In this document: positions 37,072-46,759 of the stretch, piece after piece
Layout of the letters: every line of letters starts with the position of its first letter
How positions within the stretch are numbered: position 1 is the stretch's first letter
DNA from: Acidovorax sp. SUPP3334
Lineage (GTDB): Bacteria > Pseudomonadota > Gammaproteobacteria > Burkholderiales > Burkholderiaceae_C
Assembly (NCBI RefSeq): GCF_030159055.1
Contig: NZ_BQXQ01000004.1
Span: forward strand, 1 to 64,000
Reading direction: 5' to 3'
Length of the DNA: 64,000 nucleotides
Made by a program: the position numbers and the translations under genes
The notes under the pieces: model-generated
Told to the model about the DNA's origin: nothing
Database searches by the model: none
Seen by the model: the letters and a program-made list of their open reading frames with translations, nothing else

Positions 37072-37298
37072 GTCGTTGGGTGGAGCGCGATGGTGTTTCG
37101 TCGGGCTTTGGCGGCAGGGGCGGGGCGGCGATCCGGGGCGGGCGGATAAAATCGCCGCCTGCGGCCGGGCCGTGGCCTGGCGGAACGACCCTGCCCAGCG
37201 CCGCGCCTGCGCCAGCCCCGGTTCGCGGCCCTTGCGCGGGCTGCGGCATCATAACGAAGCCTTTTTCTCCCCCCTCCGCGCCCTTGGAGCCGCCCGCA

Positions 37299-38141
<843 letters not shown>

Positions 38142-38201
38142 CGGGCGACGCCGCGGCCTGACCGGGCGCTACTGCTCCTTGCTTTTTTCTTTTCTCTTCC
38201 C

Positions 38202-38223
38202 ACGCGCGCTTCGGCGCGCGTTT
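38202..38223 (+). terminator. GC hairpin just upstream of the SulP gene
   Basis: ACGCGCGC, loop TTCG, GCGCGCGT, then TTT. The hairpin ends six bases before the SulP start codon, which has no evident Shine-Dalgarno sequence. It could end the UPF0149 transcript or restrict SulP translation. Confidence 0.6.
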
Positions 38224-38229
38224 CCGTTC

Positions 38230-39717
38230 ATGACCCCTGCTTTCCTGGCGCGCCTGCGCGCCGAATGGGCGCCCAGCATTCCGCGCGAACTGCTCGCGGG
38301 TGCCGTGGCCACGTTCGCGCTGATTCCCGAGGTGATCGCGTTTTCGTTCGTGGCCGGTGTCGATCCCTCCGTGGGGCTGTTCGCCTCGTTCGTCATCAGC
38401 ATCGTGATCGCCTTCGCGGGCGGGCGCCCGGCCATGGTGTCTGCCGCGGCGGGCTCTGTGGCGCTGGTGGCGGCGCCGCTCGTGCAGTCGCACGGGCTGG
38501 GCTATCTGCTGGCGGCGGGGCTGCTGGCGGGGGCGGTGCAGGTGGCGTTCGGGCTGCTGCGCATGGGCGTGCTGGTGCGCTTCGTCTCCAGCTCGGTGCG
38601 CACGGGCTTCGTCAACGCGCTGGCCGTGCTCATCTTCTCCGCGCAGCTGCCGCACCTGCGCGGCGCCAGCGCGGCCACCTGGGGCATGCTGGCGCTGGGG
38701 CTGGCCGTCATCTACGGGCTGCCGTGGCTGGGCCAGCGGCTGAAAGTGCGGGCGCTCACCGCCATTCCGTCGCCGCTGATCTGCGTGGTGACGCTCACGC
38801 TCATCGCCTCCGGCATGGGGCTGCACCTGCCCACCGTGGCGGACCTGGGCCGGTTGCCCGATGCGCTGCCGCTGTTCGGCCTGCCCGCGGTGCCGGTGTC
38901 GCTGGAGACGCTGCGCATCATCGCTCTGCCGGCGCTGGCGATCGCCATGGTGGGGCTGCTCGAATCCGTGCTCACCGCCGCCGTGGTGGACGAGATGACC
39001 GACACGCCCAGCGACAAGAACCGCGAGTGCGCGGGCCTGGGCCTGGCCAACATCGCGGCCAGCTGCTTCGGCGGCATCGCCGGCTGCGGAATGATCGGCC
39101 AGGCCGTGGGCAACGTGAAGTACGGCGGGCGCGGGCGCCTGTCCACGCTGTTCGCCGGCGTGTTCCTGCTCATCCTGATGGTGGCCCTGAAGGACTGGGT
39201 GTCGCGCGTGCCGGTGATCGCGCTGGTGGCCATCATGGTGATGGTGTCGGCCTCGACGTTCGACTGGAAGTCGCTGGGCGCCGTCGTGCGCCACCCGCGC
39301 CTGTCCAGCGCCGTGATGCTGGCCACCGTGGCCGTGACGCTCGCCACGCACAACCTGGCCGCAGGCGTGGGGGCGGGCGTGGTGCTGAGCGGCGTGTTCT
39401 TCGCGTTCAAGGTGGCGCGCCTGCTCGACGTGCGGGCCGAGGACGATGCCGCCACCGGCCTGCGCACCTGGCGCGTGTCGGGCCAGGTGTTCTTCGCCTC
39501 GGCCGATGCCTTCATCGACGCGTTCGACATCCTCGCGGCCGAGGGGCGCCCGGTGCGCATCGACGTGTCCCGCGCGCACTTCTGGGACGTGACGGCCGTG
39601 GCCGCGCTGGAGAAGGTGGTGCAGCGGCTGCGGCACCACGGGGCGGTGGTGGAGGTGGTGGGGTTGAATGAGGCCAGCGCGGGGCTGGTGGACCGGCTGG
39701 GGCCGGGCGCGGCTTAA
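38230..39717 (+). CDS. SulP-family anion transporter with STAS domain
   Basis: 495 residues. About 10-12 membrane helices start at LLAGAVATFALIPEVIAFSF, and a family-typical AGGRPAMVSAAAGS follows. The C-terminal 80 residues form a STAS domain (VSGQVFFASADAFIDAFD, then RIDVSRAHFWDVTAVAALE) that regulates transport. SulP proteins move sulfate, bicarbonate or other anions; the ESVLTAAVVDEMTDTPSDKN segment belongs to the subgroup often annotated as sulfate permease. No carbonic anhydrase or cys genes adjoin it, so the substrate is open. Confidence 0.9.
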   Translation: MTPAFLARLRAEWAPSIPRELLAGAVATFALIPEVIAFSFVAGVDPSVGLFASFVISIVIAFAGGRPAMVSAAAGSVALVAAPLVQSHGLGYLLAAGLLAGAVQVAFGLLRMGVLVRFVSSSVRTGFVNALAVLIFSAQLPHLRGASAATWGMLALGLAVIYGLPWLGQRLKVRALTAIPSPLICVVTLTLIASGMGLHLPTVADLGRLPDALPLFGLPAVPVSLETLRIIALPALAIAMVGLLESVLTAAVVDEMTDTPSDKNRECAGLGLANIAASCFGGIAGCGMIGQAVGNVKYGGRGRLSTLFAGVFLLILMVALKDWVSRVPVIALVAIMVMVSASTFDWKSLGAVVRHPRLSSAVMLATVAVTLATHNLAAGVGAGVVLSGVFFAFKVARLLDVRAEDDAATGLRTWRVSGQVFFASADAFIDAFDILAAEGRPVRIDVSRAHFWDVTAVAALEKVVQRLRHHGAVVEVVGLNEASAGLVDRLGPGAA

Positions 39718-40026
39718 GGCGCAAGGCGTTTCGGGACCGTGATGCCTTGATCGGTTAATGCAGCTTTTGCAAAAGCGCCCATTTTTTCTAGAAATTAACC
39801 TGGCTGGGGTGTACGTAGCACCCGATTGCGCAATCCTTCGCGGCCACGCAGTTCGGTGCTGCGGCCGACAGTGATAGACGTCTCTCAGCGACGTCGCCAG
39901 CGGCTTTGCGGTGCGTGAGTCGCGATGGATGAAGCGTTCAACTGCAGGCTGCCTGCAGGCGTATATCCTGACGGCATGCTCTTGTCACACGCGCTCCGGA
40001 CGAGCGCATGCATACAAGGCGTGGAC
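39718..40026. other. intergenic region without a gene
   Basis: 309 bp of mixed composition between SulP and the convergent hydrolase gene. An A+T-rich stretch (39770-39800) and an 8-bp inverted repeat CTGCAGGC/GCCTGCAG with a one-base loop (39942-39958) are the only structures seen. No convincing reading frame. Confidence 0.6.
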
Positions 40027-40875
40027 TCACTCTGCCAGGAACTGCGTGGCGTGCTGAAGGAACCGTTGCGGATACTGGAACTGTGCGCCGTGTCCGGCGT
40101 CCGGATAGATCAACAACTGGGCGTTCGGAATGTTCTGCACCATGTGCCACGAGTTGATCGACGGAATCATCACGTCGTCGTTGCCATTGAGGATCAAAGT
40201 CGGCTGCTTGATGTCTTTAAGGTGCGCAAACGGGCTGTTTGGGTCTACCGAGGTGTAGGCCGCCTGCATTGCTTCAGCCTGGGTCATCATCAGTTCGGGC
40301 GAGCTAGGGGTGTCTTGGTCTGCGCGCTCGTGCCGGCGCGCCCAGAACTCCTTGCCCGCTTGCACGGCGGCTTCAGACCGACCGAAGAACAGGAAGAGAA
40401 AGTCTTCCTGGGTCGGGACGGGGTTGATGGCCACTTTCAAAACGCTCTCGGGGTTCTCGGCGGGCACCGAACCGCGTGGCCCTGTGCCCAGCAGCAGGGC
40501 CTTGCGGACGACCTGCGGGTACAGGCGCGCCAGATCCTGGGCGACAGCGCCCCCCAGCGAGAAGCCCAGCACGTCGACTTGGGCCAGCTTCAGCGCACCG
40601 ATGAACTTGAAAGCATCTTCCGCCATATCTTCCAGGCGATTGCGGGGTGTGCCGGTCGAGGATGCACAGCCGCGGTAGTTGTAGAGGATCACTTCGCGGC
40701 TCGCCGCCAGACCGTCGGTGAGCAGAGGATCCCAGTTATCCATGCCACCACGGAAGTGCTGCAGGAGCAGCACGGGCGGCTGCGCTGTGTCAGTTGTGCC
40801 CCAGCGGCGGTATGCGAAGCGGCTGCCCTCGATATCGACGAAGCGGGTTGGTGCGGTGACGTGCGTGTCGGACAT
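40027..40875 (-). CDS. alpha/beta hydrolase
   Basis: 282 residues of the alpha/beta hydrolase fold. The nucleophile elbow is DVLGFSLGGAVAQDL, the oxyanion region LLLQHFRGGMDNWDPLL, the acid probably in LILNGNDDVMIP and the His in PDAGHGAQFQ. Such proteins include esterases, epoxide hydrolases and haloperoxidase-like enzymes; the substrate cannot be told. The start at 40875 (MSDTHVTAPTRF) is preferred; an upstream extension would run through the palindrome of the promoter. Divergent from a TetR regulator. Confidence 0.92.
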   Translation of the reverse strand: MSDTHVTAPTRFVDIEGSRFAYRRWGTTDTAQPPVLLLQHFRGGMDNWDPLLTDGLAASREVILYNYRGCASSTGTPRNRLEDMAEDAFKFIGALKLAQVDVLGFSLGGAVAQDLARLYPQVVRKALLLGTGPRGSVPAENPESVLKVAINPVPTQEDFLFLFFGRSEAAVQAGKEFWARRHERADQDTPSSPELMMTQAEAMQAAYTSVDPNSPFAHLKDIKQPTLILNGNDDVMIPSINSWHMVQNIPNAQLLIYPDAGHGAQFQYPQRFLQHATQFLAE

Positions 40876-40909
40876 GGCAATGTTTCGAAAAAGTTGATGA
40901 GTCATTATG

Positions 40910-40923
40910 ATGACGATCGTCAT
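40910..40923. promoter_or_regulatory. palindromic operator of the hydrolase/TetR pair
   Basis: ATGACGATCGTCAT is a perfect 14-bp palindrome in the 128-bp gap between the divergent genes. A second partial copy (GATGACGATGAACATC) begins near 40943. This suits a homodimeric TetR repressor controlling both promoters. Confidence 0.7.
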
Positions 40924-41003
40924 TTTAAAAGTCAATGACTTTGATGACGATGAACATCAATGTATAGTTGGACTCGTCAAAACCCTCCTGTAACCGCATA
41001 TAT

Positions 41004-41639
41004 ATGAGAGTCACCAAGGCGCAGGCTCAGGCAAACCGAGGCTCCATCGTTGAACATGCTTCAGCGCTGTTTCGAGAGCGGGGCTTCGATGGCGTCGGAG
41101 TGGCAGACCTGATGGTGGCTGCGGGTTTTACCCATGGCGGCTTCTACAACCATTTCCGGTCTAAAGCCGACCTGATCAAAGAGGCGCTGGCCTGTGGTCT
41201 GGAGCAGACGGCGGCAGCGGTGGGCGGTGCAGACGCTGCCCAGTTCGTGCAGCACTACGTGTCCCGTGCAGAGCGCGATGCGCTCAAGACCGGCTGCTCT
41301 TTGTCGCGTCTGGGCAGTGACACGGCTCGCCAGTCTGAGGCCGTCAAAACCGTCTTCGCAGAGGGCATCGAATCGATCTTGGCAGCGGTGCGGCTCCCAG
41401 CCACGCCTCAGAAGGTTGCTCGGGTATCGCCGCGTGACGATGAAGACACCGTCAGTGACGCGGAGCGAGGCGAGTTGATCAATCTGCTGGCGCACTCAGT
41501 CGGCGCGCTGGTGCTGTCACGCGGCTGCCCCGATAACTCCGCACTGGCCGACGAGATACTCCATGCGTGCCGTGAGAAACTGCTGGCGCAGCTGGAGCGC
41601 GGGGATTTTTCGGTATCGACAAAGGCGCTGGCTGCGTAG
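41004..41639 (+). CDS. TetR-family regulator of the adjacent hydrolase
   Basis: 211 residues. Helix-turn-helix core VADLMVAAGFTHGGFYNHFRSKADLI, typical of the subgroup near AcrR/NemR-like regulators of electrophile- or quinone-inducible genes. It keeps a Cys in the ligand domain (TGCSLSRLGSD), as many of these do. The ATG at 41004 is chosen because the upstream start at 40968 has no ribosome site and lies near the operator. Likely represses the hydrolase and itself. Confidence 0.9.
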   Translation: MRVTKAQAQANRGSIVEHASALFRERGFDGVGVADLMVAAGFTHGGFYNHFRSKADLIKEALACGLEQTAAAVGGADAAQFVQHYVSRAERDALKTGCSLSRLGSDTARQSEAVKTVFAEGIESILAAVRLPATPQKVARVSPRDDEDTVSDAERGELINLLAHSVGALVLSRGCPDNSALADEILHACREKLLAQLERGDFSVSTKALAA

Positions 41640-41744
41640 GTAGGTAGATAGCGTCGTCGCAAGCCAGCGCCTGCAAGGTGAGGTACCTCATTCCACCGCT
41701 CAACCTGAAGTTCGTTCCCCCACTTCGGCGAGAGACGGTAGCCG

Positions 41745-42103
41745 TTGGGAGTTCATGCGCCTCACGATAGATCGTGTCAAGTAATCGCCCGAGTCTGGCA
41801 TTTGCCGGGCCGCGATCTCGATGAGACGACCACGATCGAGGATGACCTCGGCATCACGGGCGACGACGCTGCCGAGTTCATGGAGAAATTCTTCGAGGCG
41901 TTCGGCATGGATCCAGCGGCTTCGACTTTGGACGGTATGTCCACGACGAAGGGCTCAACCCCTTTCTCGTGTTGCTGATGCCTTTCCGCCGTTTTCGGGA
42001 TCGGCACAAGAAGGTCCCGCTCACGCTGGGAATGCTCGCGAAGGCCGTCGAGTTCAAGCGATGGGATGCTGCGCGCATCGAGTCAGGCGAGGCCGGTCCC
42101 TGA
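41745..42103 (+). pseudogene. frameshifted DUF1493-like gene
   Basis: The first frame reads TIEDDLGITGDDAAEFMEKF and EAFGMDPA, a DUF1493 signature. At about 41920 the homology moves to another frame, reading FDFGRYVHDEGLNPF and KKVPLTLGMLAKAVEFKRW until TGA at 42101-42103. Together they give a full-length DUF1493 protein broken by one frameshift. DUF1493 proteins are small acyl-carrier-like proteins often near toxin-immunity loci. A sequencing error cannot be excluded. The end overlaps the convergent pncC by about 20 bp. Confidence 0.72.
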
Positions 42104-42643
42104 CCCGAGCCAACCGGCCAGCCGCACCAGCGCATGCTTCACCGTGGCGCCGCGCACGGCGGCCCGGTCGCCGGCAAAGCGCATCGCCTCGCTGTGCACC
42201 ACGCCCTCCACCGACCAGCCGAACCACACCGTCCCCACGGGCTTGTCCACGCTGCCGCCCCCGGGCCCGGCCACGCCGGTCACCGCCACGCTCACCTGCG
42301 CCGGCGAGCGGGCGACGGCGCCTTCGGCCATGGCGCGCGCCACGGGCTCGCTCACGGCGCCATGCGCTTCGATGAGGGTGGCGGGCACGCCCAGCAGTTC
42401 GGTCTTGGCGGCGTTGGAGTAGGTGACGAAGCCGCGCTCGAACCAGCGGCTCGACCCGGCGAGATCGGTGCAGGCGCCGGCGATGAGCCCGCCGGTGCAG
42501 CTTTCGGCGGTGGCCAGCATCCAGCCGCGTTCGACGAGCGTTTGTGCGATGTGGGCCAAACAGGCCTCCAGCGCAATATCTTCTAGGGGGCATTGCTCTG
42601 ATTTTGATAGCAAATCTCCATGTGCCGTGCCGGGGTTCACCAC
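42083..42643 (-). CDS. pncC: CinA C-terminal domain nicotinamide-nucleotide amidohydrolase
   Basis: Deamidates nicotinamide mononucleotide in NAD recycling. The domain begins LVERGWMLATAESCTGGLIAG, with the catalytic Ser/Lys environment seen in TAESCTGG, followed by VAVTGVAGPGGG and KPVGTVWFGW. It is a stand-alone CinA-C protein of up to about 186 residues. No ATG lies in frame before the domain: candidates are GTG at 42643 or 42640, which overlap the pgpA stop, or TTG at 42613. The intervening codons come from a dispersed AT-rich repeat. Cotranscribed with pgpA. Confidence 0.86.
   Translation of the reverse strand: MVNPGTAHGDLLSKSEQCPLEDIALEACLAHIAQTLVERGWMLATAESCTGGLIAGACTDLAGSSRWFERGFVTYSNAAKTELLGVPATLIEAHGAVSEPVARAMAEGAVARSPAQVSVAVTGVAGPGGGSVDKPVGTVWFGWSVEGVVHSEAMRFAGDRAAVRGATVKHALVRLAGWLGSGTGLA
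42570..42618 (+). repeat. dispersed AT-rich repeat at the pgpA/pncC junction
   Basis: AGCGCAATATC, TTCTAGGGGG, CATTGCTCTG, ATTTTGATAGCAA. Same block order as 61248-61293 and 13193-13241. On the minus strand it encodes the N-terminus of the pncC product. Confidence 0.8.
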
Positions 42644-43176
42644 AGGTGCCTCCAGAGCGCGATCACGACGAGGGTGCAGAAGGCCGCCACCAGGTCGTCG
42701 AACACGATGCCCCAGCCGCCGCGCCAGCCGAAGCCTTTGAACTGGCGGTCGGCCCAGGCCACGGGGCCGGGCTTGGCGGCGTCGAAGAAGCGAAACAGCG
42801 CGAATGCCGCGCACTGTCCCCAAAAGCCCATGGGCATGGCCAGCCACAGCACGAGCCAGAAGGCGATGACCTCGTCCCACACGATGCTGCCCGGGTCGGC
42901 CACGCCCAGGTGCCGCGCGGTGGTGGTGCAGGCCCACCAGCCGACGAGCGTGCCGGCCCCGATCAGCACCCCGAAATGCAGGGGGGTAAGCCATTGCTGC
43001 AGCACCAGGTAGGCGAGCCACGCCCACAGCGTGCCCACGGTGCCGGGCGCCTTGGGCGACAGGCCCGCGCCGAAGCCCAGGGCGATCCAGTGCGCGGGGT
43101 GCGACCGCATGAACGCGGCCGTGGCACGGCGCGGTGCGCTGACGGACGGGGCCGCGCCGGAAGGGGCGGCGTTCAT
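42637..43176 (-). CDS. pgpA: phosphatidylglycerophosphatase A
   Basis: Inner-membrane lipid phosphatase that makes phosphatidylglycerol from its phosphate. 179 residues. Typical sequence: HWIALGFGAGLSPKAPGTVGTLWA, then SIVWDEVIAFWL and FDAAKPGPVAWAD, and GWGIVFDDLVAAFC. These acidic clusters bind the metal. The start at 43176 overlaps the muiA stop by four bases (ATGA); the frame's upstream extension belongs to muiA in another frame. Followed by pncC. Confidence 0.95.
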   Translation of the reverse strand: MNAAPSGAAPSVSAPRRATAAFMRSHPAHWIALGFGAGLSPKAPGTVGTLWAWLAYLVLQQWLTPLHFGVLIGAGTLVGWWACTTTARHLGVADPGSIVWDEVIAFWLVLWLAMPMGFWGQCAAFALFRFFDAAKPGPVAWADRQFKGFGWRGGWGIVFDDLVAAFCTLVVIALWRHLW

Positions 43177-44861
43177 TGGTGCTCCCGCAGTTCGATCTCT
43201 TTCGGGTAGCGCACGGTGTGCGTGGCGGTGAAGCGCGCCGTGGCGCCGGCGGCCAGGGGCTGCTGCCAGGCGATGGTGCCGGGCGTGCGGTTCCAAGCGG
43301 TGTCCTGCGGCGTGGGCGTGTAGCGGGATTCGACCTCGATCTTTTCGTTGCGCGAGACCGGGGCCACGTCCAGCACCTGCAGCGTCACGGGCTGGGCGTG
43401 GCGGTTTTCAAGGCGGTAGGCGCGGGTGGTGCGGCGCTCCGTGCGGGCGCCCGTGAAGCCGGCGCTGCCGGTGTTTTCCTGCTCGGGCTCGGCCTGCACG
43501 ATCACCTGGTCATCCGCCCCGAACCACAGGGTGGCCTTGCCGCCGGCCGTGGAGGCCTGCCCGAAATCCAGCGTGTCGTTGCCCACGAAGGCGCCGTCGC
43601 GGTACAGGCCCACGGGGCCGGCCGGCCAGGCGCCCGGCGGCGGCGCGATCTCGGCCACGAGATAGGCCGTTTCCTGGCGGGCGGGCACGGCGCGCGTGAG
43701 CAGCGTGGCCGAGGCGTTGTGCGTGCCCAGCGCCAGCGTGGTGCGCTGGCCGTTGGAGGGCACCGTGATGCGCTGGGGCACGGCGAATTGCATGGCGTAG
43801 TTGCCGGAGAAAGCGGTCACGTCGAAGCTGGGTACGTCGGCGGCTTCGGCCGCCTCGGCCATCGGGGCGGGCGCAGCCGGTGCGGGGGGCGCGGCAAGGC
43901 GGGCCATGGACCTTTGCGGCTCCGGCTGGGGCGGCGGGGCCACGTCGAGCGTCCAGCTGCCCGGCGCGGGGCCGCGGGTGACGCGCGCGGCGGCTTGCGT
44001 GGAGAGGGTCAGGCGCACGTCGGTCCAGTCCTCGCCGCTGTTTTGCGCGACGAGCGCCAGCCGCTCCAGCACCACGGCGCCGGTGTCGCTGTTCAGCACG
44101 GCGCGGTAGCTGGGCTGCCAGCCGGGGCCGCGCACCTGGTAGGACAGGCGCAGCTCGCCCTCGCGTTCGGCCGCCAGGTTGACGGCGACCGACACGGCGC
44201 GCGCCCGGGGGCCGCCCGCATTGCGGTTGCGCTCGGCCACCAGGGGCTTGAGCGCCAGTTCCAGCGCCTCTTGCCGGCGCTTGAGCGCGTGGGACCGGTT
44301 AAGGGCATCGAGCGAGGTTTTGCGCAGGGCATCGGCCGTGGCGCCGATCTGCGCGGGGCTCACGGCCACCGGTGCGGTGCCGGCCGGGGCGCGGCGTTCG
44401 GTGGGAGTCGTATCGGCCGAGCCCCCGGCGTTGCCGGCCACGCCCTGCAAATAGCGGTTCACCAATTGCAGCGAAGACGTTTCGGCGCGCACGGCGGCCA
44501 ATTGGTCTTCCAGGTCCTGGATGCGCCCGTCCAGCGGGCTGGCGCAGCCGGCGGCCACGTCGCGGTCCTCGGTGGTGATCTTGAACTCGCCCACACGCAC
44601 CCCCGCGCCGGCCGCGATCTGCAGGCTGGCGGTGTCGATGGAGGCGGGCAGGCAGCGGAACACGGCGCTGCGCGCGCCGGCCGCCACGCGCGCTGTCCGC
44701 TCCACGGTGGCGCTGCCGGGGGAGACGGTGACCTGGGTGATGCGCGAGGCAACACCGTCTTGCGCCATGGCGCTACCGGCAACGAGCAGCGCCAGGGTGC
44801 CGGGCAACGTGGTCAGCAGCGTGGCCAGCAAAGGCCTCAAGGGGGGCATGGAGTGGATCAA
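43173..44861 (-). CDS. mucoidy inhibitor MuiA family protein (DUF4139)
   Basis: 562 residues. The signal peptide ends SAMAQ. The N-terminal DUF4140 part starts ITQVTVSPGSATVERTA, a coiled region follows at about 120-200, and the C-terminal DUF4139 includes LRLSYQVRGPGWQPSYRAVL and DWTDVRLTLSTQ. Family members affect exopolysaccharide mucoidy in some bacteria, mechanism unknown. GAGGAG lies six bases before a TTG start at 44861; the ATG at 44849 is 18 bases away, so TTG seems used. First gene of a muiA-pgpA-pncC run with overlapping ends. Confidence 0.85.
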   Translation of the reverse strand: MIHSMPPLRPLLATLLTTLPGTLALLVAGSAMAQDGVASRITQVTVSPGSATVERTARVAAGARSAVFRCLPASIDTASLQIAAGAGVRVGEFKITTEDRDVAAGCASPLDGRIQDLEDQLAAVRAETSSLQLVNRYLQGVAGNAGGSADTTPTERRAPAGTAPVAVSPAQIGATADALRKTSLDALNRSHALKRRQEALELALKPLVAERNRNAGGPRARAVSVAVNLAAEREGELRLSYQVRGPGWQPSYRAVLNSDTGAVVLERLALVAQNSGEDWTDVRLTLSTQAAARVTRGPAPGSWTLDVAPPPQPEPQRSMARLAAPPAPAAPAPMAEAAEAADVPSFDVTAFSGNYAMQFAVPQRITVPSNGQRTTLALGTHNASATLLTRAVPARQETAYLVAEIAPPPGAWPAGPVGLYRDGAFVGNDTLDFGQASTAGGKATLWFGADDQVIVQAEPEQENTGSAGFTGARTERRTTRAYRLENRHAQPVTLQVLDVAPVSRNEKIEVESRYTPTPQDTAWNRTPGTIAWQQPLAAGATARFTATHTVRYPKEIELREHQ

Positions 44862-44986
44862 AGGCGGCTCCTCAGGGGCGGGCGGGGTGAATCCGGGGCA
44901 GGCGGCAGGCCTGCCGCGTCCCGGCGATTATTCACCCGTGCCAGTCCCCGGAGCGCCGGCCGTCTTCAGCCGGCCGGCGGGGCCCA

Positions 44987-46759
44987 TCACGCCTGGGGCG
45001 CTACGTAGGCGATGAGCCGGCCCATGCGGCGAATCCATTCCGAGGTCACGATGAACTGCGGCTTGTCCCGCTTCACGTAGGGCGCGACTTCGGGCGGGGC
45101 ATCGGCCGGGTAGGGCGAGGTGTCATAGGCATCGCCCACGTGTTTGCTGCGGTAGGCCGTGCCGGTGTAGGCCGCGGCGGGGCCGTCGCCCTGGTAGGGG
45201 TTGACGATCTCGGGAACGGGCGAGGTCCAGTAACCCTTGCTGCCCAGCTCGTCCACCAGCGTGCGGGCCTCGGCGTCGGGCACGTTCGGCGTGGGCATGG
45301 CGGCGCCAGTGAAGAGATCGGGAAAGTCCACCTCGCGGATCGAAAAATAGCGGGGCAGCGCGCGCCCCGCCGTGCCGGATTTGAGCGGCGAGCGCGAGGC
45401 CATGTCGGCCACGGCCGCGTCGGTCATCGCGGAGAGCTTCTGGTAGGTGGACTCCAGGCCCGCGATGTCGATGGCACGGCCCGCCGAATAATGGCTCACG
45501 GTGTTGTTCCAGTCCTTGTCGGCGTAGTAGCCGCCGTTGTGGATGTTGGAGCCGTAGCGGTGTACGTACAGCGGCGCGTTGGTGCCGAGTTCGACGAACG
45601 TGGGGTGCGTGCGACCGCCGCCCAGCAGCGCATTGCCGGCAACGGCGGCCGCCGGCAGGCGGCAGGTCTTGAGCCAGTCGATGGCCTGCGGAATGCGGGC
45701 GAGATAGCGGCGATCGCCCGTGAGCTGGAAGTAGTTGAACAACTGGCGGATGTTGGTCTGCGTGGTGTGCGTGGCCAGCGAGCGGGGCTCGTAGCTGCGT
45801 GCGCCCGCTGGCGCGCCTGCGGGGCGCCCGTCCTTGGGCCGCGACAGGTGCTGCAGGCTCCAGCCCGCCTGCGGGCCGCTTTGCTGCATCAGCCGCATGC
45901 ATTCCATGGCGCGCGCGACGGGGCCCAGAAGGCGTGTCTCGCCCAGTGCCATCACGCACATCGTGAGGAACTTGATGTTCTCGCCCATCACGTCGTCGTT
46001 GAAGGTGACGTGCAGCGTGTAGTCGCCGTCTTCCATGTCCGAATGCGCGCCTGCCGGCACTTGCTCGGGATGGGGCGAAGGCATGCTGGCGACCGAGCCC
46101 GGAAAGTGCGGAAACCGCTGCGGCCAGCCGCCGTCGGCCACGCCGTACTCGGGGCCGAACTGCGCGTTCAGCACGAAGTCGATGGCCTTTTGCAGGGGCG
46201 CGAGAAAGCGCACGTCACGTTTTTCGACATACATGCGCAACAGCAGTTGCGAGGCCACGGCCGTGCCCGCATCGTCGAACGTGGCATTGCCGTAGTAGTG
46301 CTGGAACTCCTCCAGCCGCCAGCCGTTCCTGCCGATGGTGTCGTACCATTTTTTCAGCGACGCCTCACCCGCGAAGTCGTGGATGTAGTTCCATCCGCCC
46401 GAAGCATGCTGCGCCGCGATGATGGCCAGCGTGGTGCGCTCGGCCGCCTGGTAGAAGCGGTCGTCGCCGGTCGCGTGGTAGGCGTCCAGGTACACGTGGC
46501 CGACCGACGGCGTGCCGGGCGGCTGGATCCAGCACATGGTGCGATAGGCCTCCATCTCGCCGAAGGTCTGCTTCAGGTCGGGCGAATACGACCACACGTA
46601 GCCGCCGCGGTAGGACACCACTTCGTCCATGTAGTCGGCGGCGCGCCGCAGCGCGGTGGCCGCTTCGCCCTTGGGGCCGGACGCGCCGTCCGAACCGCCT
46701 CCGCAAGCGGCGAGCCATAGCGGTGCCAGCGCGGTGAGCGCGAAATCTCTGCGTTTCAT
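44987..46759 (-). CDS. pectate-lyase-like (PL10 superfamily) lipoprotein
   Basis: 590 residues. The N-terminus MKRRDFALTALAPLWLAACGGG has a twin-Arg start and a lipobox with Cys, so a Tat- or Sec-exported lipoprotein. The body is an alpha/alpha-toroid: GGYVWSYSPD, QHASGGWNYIHD, GGWPQRFPHFPG and YTLHVTFNDDVM resemble the PL10 pectate lyase family. The frame starting nine codons upstream (46786) is less likely. The substrate may be a plant polygalacturonate or another uronate; activity is not shown by sequence. Confidence 0.78.
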   Translation of the reverse strand: MKRRDFALTALAPLWLAACGGGSDGASGPKGEAATALRRAADYMDEVVSYRGGYVWSYSPDLKQTFGEMEAYRTMCWIQPPGTPSVGHVYLDAYHATGDDRFYQAAERTTLAIIAAQHASGGWNYIHDFAGEASLKKWYDTIGRNGWRLEEFQHYYGNATFDDAGTAVASQLLLRMYVEKRDVRFLAPLQKAIDFVLNAQFGPEYGVADGGWPQRFPHFPGSVASMPSPHPEQVPAGAHSDMEDGDYTLHVTFNDDVMGENIKFLTMCVMALGETRLLGPVARAMECMRLMQQSGPQAGWSLQHLSRPKDGRPAGAPAGARSYEPRSLATHTTQTNIRQLFNYFQLTGDRRYLARIPQAIDWLKTCRLPAAAVAGNALLGGGRTHPTFVELGTNAPLYVHRYGSNIHNGGYYADKDWNNTVSHYSAGRAIDIAGLESTYQKLSAMTDAAVADMASRSPLKSGTAGRALPRYFSIREVDFPDLFTGAAMPTPNVPDAEARTLVDELGSKGYWTSPVPEIVNPYQGDGPAAAYTGTAYRSKHVGDAYDTSPYPADAPPEVAPYVKRDKPQFIVTSEWIRRMGRLIAYVAPQA

